This document shows, in pieces, positions 1 to 4,825 of a stretch of DNA of 49,667 nt. Under the pieces are notes generated by a model. It was not told where the DNA came from. It ran no database searches and saw only the letters and a program-made list of their open reading frames with translations. This DNA comes from a virus, in the IMG/VR virus record IMGVR_UViG_3300025138_000066, positions 1 to 49,667 of that record; one strand, given 5' to 3'. The translations under genes and the position numbers were made by a program. How positions within the stretch are numbered: the stretch's first letter is position 1; every line of letters starts with the position of its first letter.

Positions 1-203
1 ATAAAATAAACAAGGTGCGCTAGATGTCTTAGTAGGAGTCTTTACGTACTGCCGCATCTTATGTGCGTTGACTTACATACCACCATACCTTGTTAGTCTG
101 CTTAACATCACTGACTTTACAGTGCCCAACATAATTCTATTAGAGGTTGGTTTTTAAAATATATTCAGTATTGCTTTGATTACATACAGGTCATTACAGA
201 ACA

Positions 204-239
204 GTATAATACTGAGTAAATAAATACTCAGTACTATAC
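204..239. repeat. Long imperfect inverted repeat downstream of the 135-residue gene
   Basis: An outer 5-bp stem (204-208 with 235-239) and an inner 9-bp stem (210-218 with 225-233, TACTGAGTA/TACTCAGTA) are separated by one A/C mismatch around a 6-nt loop. It starts about 20 nt past the stop of the leftward gene at 260-667. It has no U-tract on either side, so it is not a classical terminator. It could be an RNA-stability hairpin or a protein-binding palindrome. The rest of 1-259 shows no convincing gene. Confidence 0.5.
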
Positions 240-259
240 ATTCTAACCTATGTTCTTTC

Positions 260-667
260 CTAAACATACTTATACTTTTCATTAGGATTCATAGCAAGAT
301 AACATATACCTAATACTACAAATAAAGCTGCATATACACTTGACATCATAGTCAGTGCATTTGCATCAGCACCACTTGTAGCATGTAATGCTTCATACAG
401 TCCTATTATAGTTGCTAATAAAGATGCTAAACAAAGACTTGCTACTAATTTAGCTATAAATGTCTTTTTCTTTTTGTATAAATCTTTCTTTACTATCTTT
501 TCTTTGATAGTAGTTCTTGTTTGTAATTCTATTACAAAGCATAAGATTAACAGTTGATACTGTCTAGTTCTTATTGAGGACTTACCCCAAGCACTATAGC
601 CTATTGCAAGGCCGATTACTTTTTCTAATTTTAAATCTAAGTTGATTCTTTTGTCTAATAATTGCAT
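260..667 (-). CDS. Small membrane protein, unknown function (135 aa)
   Basis: Not recognised. The N-terminal ~65 residues are mixed and basic, ending in a Lys-rich stretch (KKDLYKKKK). Two hydrophobic segments follow, at roughly residues 70-92 and 107-126, with a short polar C-terminus ending NEKYKYV. This suggests a two-span inner-membrane protein with a cytoplasmic basic N-terminal domain. A weaker hydrophobic stretch (LLILCFVIEL) near residue 40 could add a third span. It lies in the leftward-transcribed block, as early crAss-like genes usually do, which fits a host-takeover or superinfection role, but that is inference. The ATG at 665-667 is the only strong start. Confidence 0.65.
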   Translation of the reverse strand: MQLLDKRINLDLKLEKVIGLAIGYSAWGKSSIRTRQYQLLILCFVIELQTRTTIKEKIVKKDLYKKKKTFIAKLVASLCLASLLATIIGLYEALHATSGADANALTMMSSVYAALFVVLGICYLAMNPNEKYKYV

Positions 668-700
668 GATTTTATGGTATTAGTTTATAATTAAGTTAGT

Positions 701-771
701 GGCAGTAATAGGAGTCGAACCTATATAATCCAGGGCCATCATAAGAGCTATCATTCCTATGTGGTACTGCC
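701..771 (-). tRNA. tRNA-like element, anticodon not assignable
   Basis: Read leftward, the element has a perfect 7-bp acceptor stem (GGCAGTA/TACTGCC), an A discriminator, and a perfect 5-bp T-stem (ATAGG/CCTAT) closing a canonical TTCGACT loop. The 38 nt between positions 8 and 47 do not fold into a normal D arm plus 5-bp anticodon stem. The best alternative I find is one 7-bp stem (CATAGGA/TCTTATG, one G-U pair) with an 8-nt loop. It may be a degenerate tRNA, a tRNA mimic, or a tRNA whose anticodon arm I cannot resolve by eye. No CCA is encoded. Confidence 0.4.
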
Positions 772-777
772 ATGTTT

Positions 778-799
778 AAAAGGAGGGGCATTCCCCTCC
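778..799 (-). terminator. Leftward rho-independent terminator
   Basis: Leftward GGAGGGG-AATG-CCCCTCC forms a 7-bp GC-rich stem with a 4-nt loop, followed by TTTT (781-778). It sits 9 nt past the stop of the 39-residue micro-ORF and just before the tRNA-like element. Confidence 0.75.
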
Positions 800-808
800 C
801 TTATAGTT

Positions 809-928
809 TTATATTAATGCTAAGTAGTTTGCTGTGCCTATTGTTGTTACACAATATATAATGGCTGATACTAATGTTGTTGTTATTAAAGACAAGAACG
901 TTAGTTTAATTTTATCTGATAGTAACAT
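809..928 (-). CDS. Single-span membrane micro-protein (39 aa)
   Basis: ATG at 928-926 to TAA at 811-809. The product starts MLLSDKIKLTF and continues as one hydrophobic, Thr/Ile/Val-rich segment through residue ~30, so it should be a single transmembrane peptide with a short positively charged N-terminus. The reading frame is followed after 9 nt by a strong leftward terminator and preceded upstream by another, so it looks like an independently transcribed unit. No family is recognised. Such peptides in phage early regions are often host-membrane effectors or antiholin-like, which is inference only. A chance ORF cannot be excluded at this length. Confidence 0.5.
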   Translation of the reverse strand: MLLSDKIKLTFLSLITTTLVSAIIYCVTTIGTANYLALI

Positions 929-945
929 ATGTATGATTTTGTAAG

Positions 946-987
946 TAAATAAAAAATTAAGCCATAACAATTAAATGCTATGGCTTA
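946..987 (-). terminator. Leftward terminator hairpin
   Basis: A perfect 9-bp stem (TAAGCCATA/TATGGCTTA; 979-987 with 958-966) with a 12-nt loop. Read leftward it is followed by ATTTTTTATTT. It lies 9 nt past the stop of a 22-residue micro-ORF. The stem is AT-rich, so it is weaker than its two neighbours. Confidence 0.55.
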
Positions 988-995
988 TCAATGCT

Positions 996-1064
996 TTAAG
1001 CATTAGGATTAACTAACCATAATGGGTTAGTAATCACTCCTGAAATAACAGTGTATTCTTTCAT
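996..1064 (-). CDS. Candidate micro-ORF (22 aa)
   Basis: ATG at 1064-1062 to TAA at 998-996. The product begins MKEYTVISG and ends VNPNA. It is boxed in by leftward terminators: one ends the upstream 102-residue gene (1138-1159) and one follows this stop after 9 nt (946-987), which argues for a real transcript. Two hairpins fall inside it: ACTAACC/GGTTAGT at 1012-1031 and AATGCT/AGCATT at 990-1004. The transcript may therefore be a structured non-coding RNA rather than an mRNA. No family is recognised. Confidence 0.3.
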   Translation of the reverse strand: MKEYTVISGVITNPLWLVNPNA

Positions 1065-1137
1065 GACAAAGGATTTAAAAGGTTAAACAATCGGGTTAGT
1101 TATAGTATAAAATCTTATTCAAAGGAAAAAGAGACTG

Positions 1138-1159
1138 AAAAAGGGGAGCAACTCTCCCC
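1138..1159 (-). terminator. Leftward rho-independent terminator of the 102-residue gene
   Basis: Read leftward, GGGGAG-AGTTG-CTCCCC (1159-1154 with 1148-1143) is followed by TTTTT (1142-1138). It lies 6 nt past the stop of the gene at 1166-1474. Confidence 0.75.
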
Positions 1160-1165
1160 CGTTTC

Positions 1166-1474
1166 TTACTCGCATACAACCTCGTTGTACGTCTCAACGC
1201 CATCACCCTCAACGATGTCAACGGAGTTGGCATCGAGCCACTCTTGGACAGCAGCTTTAGCTGCTTCCTCTCCGAGCTCAGTGTAGCTCGCTGTTATAAA
1301 CTTACGCGCAAAGATTGTGCGCTCATCATCAAAGAGTCCCTCTTTGGCTTTCTTAAACATTGCTTGTACATAGTCATCTGTTACTACGAATTTTACGAAT
1401 TCTATTTTCATGTTATGATTTTTTTGTACGGGGGCAACGTTGCCCACGCATTCTTTAGAGGGAGTCGTTGACAT
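1166..1474 (-). CDS. GC-rich acidic small protein, unknown function (102 aa)
   Basis: Not recognised. The protein is acidic and probably alpha/beta, with a core KIEFVKFVVTDDYVQAMFKKA and a predicted helix around EEAAKAAVQEWLD. It could start at ATG 1474 (102 aa) or at an internal ATG near 1411 that gives the cleaner start MKIEFVKF (81 aa). Base composition is strikingly different from the surroundings: 33 of the 60 bases at 1181-1240 are G or C, against roughly a third elsewhere. It uses C- and G-ending codons, as the major capsid gene partly does. That suggests either high expression or recent acquisition. It is the first gene of the leftward block and has its own strong terminator, so a high-level early product is plausible. 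Confidence 0.7.
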   Translation of the reverse strand: MSTTPSKECVGNVAPVQKNHNMKIEFVKFVVTDDYVQAMFKKAKEGLFDDERTIFARKFITASYTELGEEAAKAAVQEWLDANSVDIVEGDGVETYNEVVCE

Positions 1475-1632
1475 TGTTACTTACCACTTAATCGAAATCT
1501 TATGCACGCATATAAAAAATATATGGGGGGTATATTACCAATTAAAAAAAAGACACTAAATAAGAATAAGTGTAAAAAATAAAATTATAAGCTAATAGAT
1601 AGACTACTACTGACACACAGCCAAAACATGCT

Positions 1633-1682
1633 GGTACTAAAAATAGTACCTAAAAGGCAGTATAGGTACTAAAAATAGTACT
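1633..1682. promoter_or_regulatory. Pair of palindromic operator-like sites
   Basis: GGTACTAAAAATAGTACC occurs at 1633-1650, and the same sequence with only its last base changed at 1665-1682. Each has a 6-7-bp inverted repeat around an AAAA centre. The copies are 32 bp apart, about three helical turns, so dimers bound to both would face the same side of the DNA. They lie in the divergent intergenic region, 43-92 bp upstream of the RepL-like gene, and are likely sites for a phage repressor or initiator. They could also be iterons of a replication origin. Confidence 0.55.
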
Positions 1683-1712
1683 TATGCATTAGTTATTGTA
1701 ATATAATTATAA

Positions 1713-1720
1713 TATCTTTA
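1713..1720 (+). promoter_or_regulatory. Putative -7 box (TATCTTTA) before the RepL-like gene
   Basis: The box sits 4 nt before the ATG and fits TAnnTTTR, close to the Bacteroidota -7 consensus TAnnTTTG. The same octamer occurs before the genes at 18884 and 23187. No clear TTTG is seen ~19 bp upstream. If used, the transcript would be almost leaderless. Confidence 0.35.
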
Positions 1721-1724
1721 CGGT

Positions 1725-2240
1725 ATGGGAAACAGGATAATTAAGAAGCGCAGTACCAAGAAGCAACAGTTTGATGTGGGCAAGTATGTAAACTCTGAAA
1801 CAGGAGAAATGCTAGCATCTGAGTTAGGCAAAGATAAGATGTCTGTGAATATAACAGAAGAAGGTGGGTGTGTTATTATTACTTCTGACGATTATATAGT
1901 TCTTGATTCTAAAACAGTTAAGTATCTGTCAACTGAATTGTCTAGAACTGAAATAAATTCTATGATTATGATGGCGACTGATCTGAAAACGCCCCTTAAC
2001 ATCGTATACAATGGACCACAACCTCACACTAATCAATCACTACAGAAGTTTTTAGGCTATAGTTCTAAGGCAATGTTTTTAAAACTACTTAGTAAGCTTA
2101 TGAAGGTAGGAGTTATCTACCAACTTAAAGGTAGAATAAGAGATGAGGTTAGAGTAATTTATATGTTAAACCCATTTATCGCACGTAAACGTAAAACCAT
2201 AGACAAAGAAGTATTTAATGTATTTCATCCTTTTGTATAA
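1725..2240 (+). CDS. repL: RepL-like winged-helix replication initiator / regulator
   Basis: A 171-residue basic-N-terminal protein (MGNRIIKKRSTKKQQFDVG). Its C-terminal half matches the winged-helix layout of the plasmid RepL family: a helix around LQKFLGYSSK, a recognition helix AMFLKLLSKLMKVGVIY, then a beta-wing and the RepL-type ending VRVIYMLNPFIARK. Genes of this type lie at the early/late border of many crAss-like phages and are annotated as RepL. Role inferred: binds an origin or operator to start replication or switch transcription. The paired palindromes at 1633-1682 lie just upstream and are good candidate targets. Replication function is by family analogy only; a pure transcription regulator is the main alternative. 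Confidence 0.7.
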   Translation: MGNRIIKKRSTKKQQFDVGKYVNSETGEMLASELGKDKMSVNITEEGGCVIITSDDYIVLDSKTVKYLSTELSRTEINSMIMMATDLKTPLNIVYNGPQPHTNQSLQKFLGYSSKAMFLKLLSKLMKVGVIYQLKGRIRDEVRVIYMLNPFIARKRKTIDKEVFNVFHPFV

Positions 2241-2262
2241 ATATTATAATAATTAAATAATT

Positions 2263-2293
2263 CTTGTTAGTTGTTATAATATTATTATATTTG
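2263..2293 (+). promoter_or_regulatory. Putative Bacteroidota-type promoter before the 90-residue gene
   Basis: TATATTTG at 2286-2293 is a perfect match to the -7 consensus TAnnTTTG. CTTG at 2263-2266 lies 19 bp upstream, the usual spacing to a TTTG -33 element. The ATG at 2301 is only 7 nt beyond the box, so the transcript would be leaderless or nearly so. Confidence 0.55.
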
Positions 2294-2300
2294 CTGCAAG

Positions 2301-2573
2301 ATGATATGTGTTTCACTAGATACTAATGATAGCATTCTTTTAAAATCAAAAGATAAAAGCTTTCATGCGTTGTTTTATATTATAAGACAAATACCTGATA
2401 CCACAAACGTGTGGTATAGTGATAGAGTAAATAAAAAAATGGTATGTGATGAGTTATCTGTATCTGGTCCTGCACTGGAAAAGATGTTGAGCTCACTGCG
2501 CGAGCGAGAGCTGCTTGTTAAAGTATCACGAGGTAAATACAAATTATCAGAATTATTATTAGAGGATTACTGA
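2301..2573 (+). CDS. Small winged-helix DNA-binding protein (90 aa)
   Basis: The second half reads as a winged helix-turn-helix: KKMVCDELSVSGPALEKML (helix-turn-helix), then SSLRERELLVKVSRGKYKLS (end of recognition helix and beta-wing). The first 40 residues have predicted beta and helix (LDTNDSILLKSKD, HALFYIIRQI). It is probably a dimeric transcription regulator or a replication accessory protein. It has its own predicted promoter, and its stop overlaps the next start (TGATGG), so translation of the pair may be coupled. No precise family is recognised; assignment rests on the HTH pattern and the position next to RepL. Confidence 0.6.
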   Translation: MICVSLDTNDSILLKSKDKSFHALFYIIRQIPDTTNVWYSDRVNKKMVCDELSVSGPALEKMLSSLRERELLVKVSRGKYKLSELLLEDY

Positions 2574-2767
2574 TGGAGATTGGAGAATTGGAATCAGATG
2601 ATCTTGGAGAGATTATTACAAAGTCTAGGGTCTTAGAAAAAAGATTTAAAAAATATTGCCGACAGCACAGTAAAATTTTTAAAGCTACTATATTCTTAGG
2701 CCCTGACAAAATTATTTTAAAATGTTATTTAACAGATGAAGACAGCAGAAAAATTAGCGATAGCTAA
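2573..2767 (+). CDS. Small hypothetical protein (64 aa)
   Basis: Not recognised. It has an acidic N-terminus (MEIGELESDDLGEI), a basic middle (RVLEKRFKKYCRQHSK) and a short beta stretch (ATIFLGPDKIILKCYL). It starts inside the stop of the preceding gene and runs 32 nt into the next gene in another frame, so it belongs to a densely overlapping operon. A single cysteine pair at a distance does not suggest zinc binding. It could be a small regulator or adaptor; nothing in the sequence decides. Confidence 0.55.
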   Translation: MEIGELESDDLGEIITKSRVLEKRFKKYCRQHSKIFKATIFLGPDKIILKCYLTDEDSRKISDS

Positions 2768-3137
2768 AGAATTATTAGCCACAGCTTTTGTGGTAGCCTC
2801 AGAAAAATCAACAGCAGAAGGACTTACTTTTAAATATAAATCTTATCCTGAAGAAGTTCAGGAAGATAAGTTTATACTTAAAGCTTGGCATGTAGATATT
2901 ATAGTAGGTGAATTAGGACACGGAGAAAAAACTATACAACAGTTTAGACTTCCTAGACCTAATAACATTGATGCTAAGAATATGGAATACCATGCTATTG
3001 TAGAAGTACTTGCTACACTTACACAAGGAGCATTAGTTACTTGGTATGAGATAGGAAAAATTTTAGCAAATGATAAAGAAATGCAAAAAGAAGTAATAGA
3101 TGAAGCAACGAAAAGTAATATCCCTACCGACAAATAG
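2736..3137 (+). CDS. Conserved-looking hypothetical protein (133 aa)
   Basis: Not recognised. It is alpha/beta: an N-terminal helix (EKLAIAKELLATAFVVASEK), a beta-rich centre (KFILKAWHVDIIVGELGHG, TIQQFRLPRP) and a C-terminal helix pair (AIVEVLATLTQGALVTWYEIGKILA). The strong alternation of hydrophobic residues and the absence of membrane segments suggest a soluble folded protein. It overlaps its upstream and downstream neighbours by 32 and 38 nt, in different frames. It lies between RepL and the packaging genes, where crAss-like phages carry small DNA-binding and recombination-linked proteins, but no such motif is visible. Confidence 0.6.
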   Translation: MKTAEKLAIAKELLATAFVVASEKSTAEGLTFKYKSYPEEVQEDKFILKAWHVDIIVGELGHGEKTIQQFRLPRPNNIDAKNMEYHAIVEVLATLTQGALVTWYEIGKILANDKEMQKEVIDEATKSNIPTDK

Positions 3138-3618
3138 TACTAAAATTTATCGACAGGTATTAGCCTTTATGAATTTTATGCTAAACTTAACTCCACAAGA
3201 ACGAGATGTTCTTGCAGAGCTTGTTAGTTTAAATAATGAATATGAAGCTTTGCCAGAAGACAAACGCGCTAAGTTTATTCTATCAACTGATGTTAGAAAA
3301 GAAATAAGAGAAGGGTTAGATATTCCTGAAAAACAATTTAATGTTATTATATCTAAGCTTCGTAAAAAAACTATGTTTGGTAAACCATTAATAAATGAAA
3401 ACAATGTGCTTCATTCTGAACTGCAGTTTAAACCTGACAATGATGGTTTTAGAATAGAAGTTAATTTAGTAATGACTACTGCAATTAAAAAAGAAGAGGT
3501 TATAGAAAAAGTAAAAGAAGAAAAAATTCCACCAAAAGAATACAAACATGATGCTACTAAAGCTCCTGTTATTGAAGAAAAAGAATTTGATTTTACTATC
3601 GACATGCCTGATGAATAA
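3100..3618 (+). CDS. HTH-containing protein with charged tail (172 aa)
   Basis: Residues ~30-100 resemble a helix-turn-helix module: LTPQERDVLAELVSL, then STDVRKEIREGLDIPEKQFNV and the basic helix IISKLRKKTMFGK. The C-terminal ~50 residues are a Lys/Glu-rich linker ending in an acidic tip (EKEFDFTIDMPDE). Such acidic tails often bind a partner or mimic DNA. Start at 3100 gives a 38-nt overlap with the previous gene. An internal ATG at 3169 (MNFMLNLTPQERD) is the alternative. It is likely a DNA-binding protein; its targets are unknown. Confidence 0.6.
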   Translation: MKQRKVISLPTNSTKIYRQVLAFMNFMLNLTPQERDVLAELVSLNNEYEALPEDKRAKFILSTDVRKEIREGLDIPEKQFNVIISKLRKKTMFGKPLINENNVLHSELQFKPDNDGFRIEVNLVMTTAIKKEEVIEKVKEEKIPPKEYKHDATKAPVIEEKEFDFTIDMPDE

Positions 3619-3871
3619 ACAAAAAGAAATATTAAAAAAAATTGCAGCTTCACACGGCATAAGTATTGCTCAGGCAGAAGAAATATGGAAACTACTAGGG
3701 AATAAAATATCAGATGTTATAAGCAGTGATCATAAAACAGATGAAATATTTGACGAAAATAAATTTCCTATCATACATATAGATAGTTTTGGAAAGTTTG
3801 TGCCTAATAAAAGAAAAATAAATCATGCGAATTTTTGCATCAAAAAGAAAAAAAATGAACTTAACACTTGA
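3611..3871 (+). CDS. HU/IHF-like small DNA-binding protein (86 aa)
   Basis: The start chosen is ATG 3611, which overlaps the preceding stop; a longer reading from 3548 only adds a Leu/Lys run that shadows the upstream gene. The layout is like HU/IHF: two N-terminal helices (ILKKIAASHGISIAQAEEIWKLLGNKI), then a strand and the turn HIDSFGKFVPNKRK, which resembles the HU segment with GFG and a basic arm. The long DNA-binding beta-arm is not obvious, so this may be a minimal version. It would bend or coat DNA during replication or packaging. Confidence in the fold is moderate, in the function low. Confidence 0.5.
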   Translation: MNKQKEILKKIAASHGISIAQAEEIWKLLGNKISDVISSDHKTDEIFDENKFPIIHIDSFGKFVPNKRKINHANFCIKKKKNELNT

Positions 3872-4040
3872 AGTACATATAAATGATTCTAAAGATAAAT
3901 ACCTAACTACTTTTTATAAGATAGATGCATTGTCTAAAAATCCTAAAGGCGGGTCAATTATATTTTTAGCAGGAGTACAATATAAATGTTCGTTGCCTTA
4001 TGAAAGTCTTTGGGATAAACTTAAAAAACTTCAAAAATGA
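3855..4040 (+). CDS. Small hypothetical beta-rich protein (61 aa)
   Basis: Not recognised. ATG 3855 is preferred over 3825 because the extra ten residues are a basic shadow of the upstream gene. The product begins MNLTLEVHIND and has short strands (YLTTFYKIDAL, GSIIFLAGVQYKC) and a C-terminal helix (YESLWDKLKKLQK). It overlaps both neighbours by a few bases (17 nt upstream, 4 nt downstream), typical of coupled translation. No catalytic or metal motif is visible. Confidence 0.5.
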   Translation: MNLTLEVHINDSKDKYLTTFYKIDALSKNPKGGSIIFLAGVQYKCSLPYESLWDKLKKLQK

Positions 4041-4573
4041 AAGCTTTATATGAAAACAATTTTTGGGACATACATCCTGAATTAAAAATCATAGAAGAGT
4101 TTAATAAAGTCTACACCGCAGACAAATCTAAACAAAAGTCTAATAGCTCACGTACAATGTGGGCTATTGACTTTGCATATAATCCTGAGTCTAGATTTTT
4201 TAATCTTCCTAATAAATTAGATATAATCTCTAAAGACTTTTTAAAGGATCCTAAATTTAAATGGGAAAGCTTAGATGAAATAATTGACATATATAAAAAC
4301 ATAGTATTATCAGATGCAGAAAGAGCGCTAGTTAGTTGGAACGAGATTATGGGAATGAGAGATAAGTCTTTAAAAAAACTATACAAAGAAGCTTTAAACG
4401 TACAACACATAGGAGAAGTAGATACAAAAATTTTAAAAGAAATAGATACTATGTTAGCTAATACAGCTAAGTTATTTGATGATTATAAAAAAATTAAAAA
4501 AGATTACGAAGAAGATAAGATCAAGAAAAAAGGAAAAAGTATTGTATCTTTAACTGAATCAGGAGAAATATAA
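4037..4573 (+). CDS. Conserved-looking helical protein upstream of terminase (178 aa)
   Basis: Not assigned to a family. The N-terminus is aromatic (YENNFWDIHPELKIIEEFNKVY), followed by a segment with WAIDFAYNPESRFFNLP and then long helices. The C-terminal third (TKILKEIDTMLANTAKLFDDYKK) is predicted coiled coil and ends Lys/Glu-rich. It starts inside the previous stop (ATGA) and ends directly before the Cys-rich protein that precedes TerL. That position, plus coiled-coil oligomerisation, makes it a candidate small terminase subunit, but no helix-turn-helix typical of TerS is seen, so this is only an inference. Confidence 0.6.
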   Translation: MKALYENNFWDIHPELKIIEEFNKVYTADKSKQKSNSSRTMWAIDFAYNPESRFFNLPNKLDIISKDFLKDPKFKWESLDEIIDIYKNIVLSDAERALVSWNEIMGMRDKSLKKLYKEALNVQHIGEVDTKILKEIDTMLANTAKLFDDYKKIKKDYEEDKIKKKGKSIVSLTESGEI

Positions 4574-4825
4574 ATGGATAACATTTGGGAAAATAGAGGA
4601 AAAATTTTATCTGGTATAAAAAACTTATTACTTAGAGATAAGTATATAGAAGAAATAGCAGCTGATAGGCAGAAGACTTGTGATGCATGTAATCATAAAT
4701 CTACAGAATGCAGCGCTTTAATAACAGAGTGTTGTAAAGTATGTGGTTGTTCTTTAAAGTTTAAAACCAGATCTCTGGAGTCTTCTTGTCCTAAAGATAA
4801 ATGGCCTAGTATAGATGATAAATAA
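4574..4825 (+). CDS. Cys-rich zinc-binding-like protein (83 aa)
   Basis: After a ~35-residue helical N-terminus there are eight cysteines: C36 and C39 (CDAC), C46, C53-C54, C57 and C59 (CKVCGC), and C72 (CPKDKW). The pattern CxxC...CxxCGC-(12)-CP-x-x-KW is a zinc-ribbon-like unit found in many tailed phages near terminase genes. It probably binds one or two zinc ions and contacts DNA or protein in packaging. Its last 11 nt overlap the start of terL, so it is almost certainly co-translated with it. The exact function is not known to me. Confidence 0.7.
   Translation: MDNIWENRGKILSGIKNLLLRDKYIEEIAADRQKTCDACNHKSTECSALITECCKVCGCSLKFKTRSLESSCPKDKWPSIDDK

Noticed and set aside
11-92. Possible tRNA: CAAGGTG at 11-17 can pair with TACCTTG at 86-92
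   Set aside because: No T-loop signature before the 3' strand on either strand, and no D or anticodon arms; pairing of seven bases over 82 nt may be chance.
126-155. Possible rightward terminator (CCAAC/GTTGG then TTTTT)
   Set aside because: Only 5 bp with a 15-nt loop and no rightward gene before it.
1244-1471. 75-residue rightward reading frame
   Set aside because: Lies wholly inside the leftward 102-residue gene, which has a terminator and a sensible protein composition; treated as a shadow.
1540-1560. G6 run flanked by AT (ATATATGGGGGGTATAT, near 1518-1535) as a G-quadruplex or promoter
   Set aside because: A single G run cannot form a quadruplex, and it does not fit a promoter consensus.
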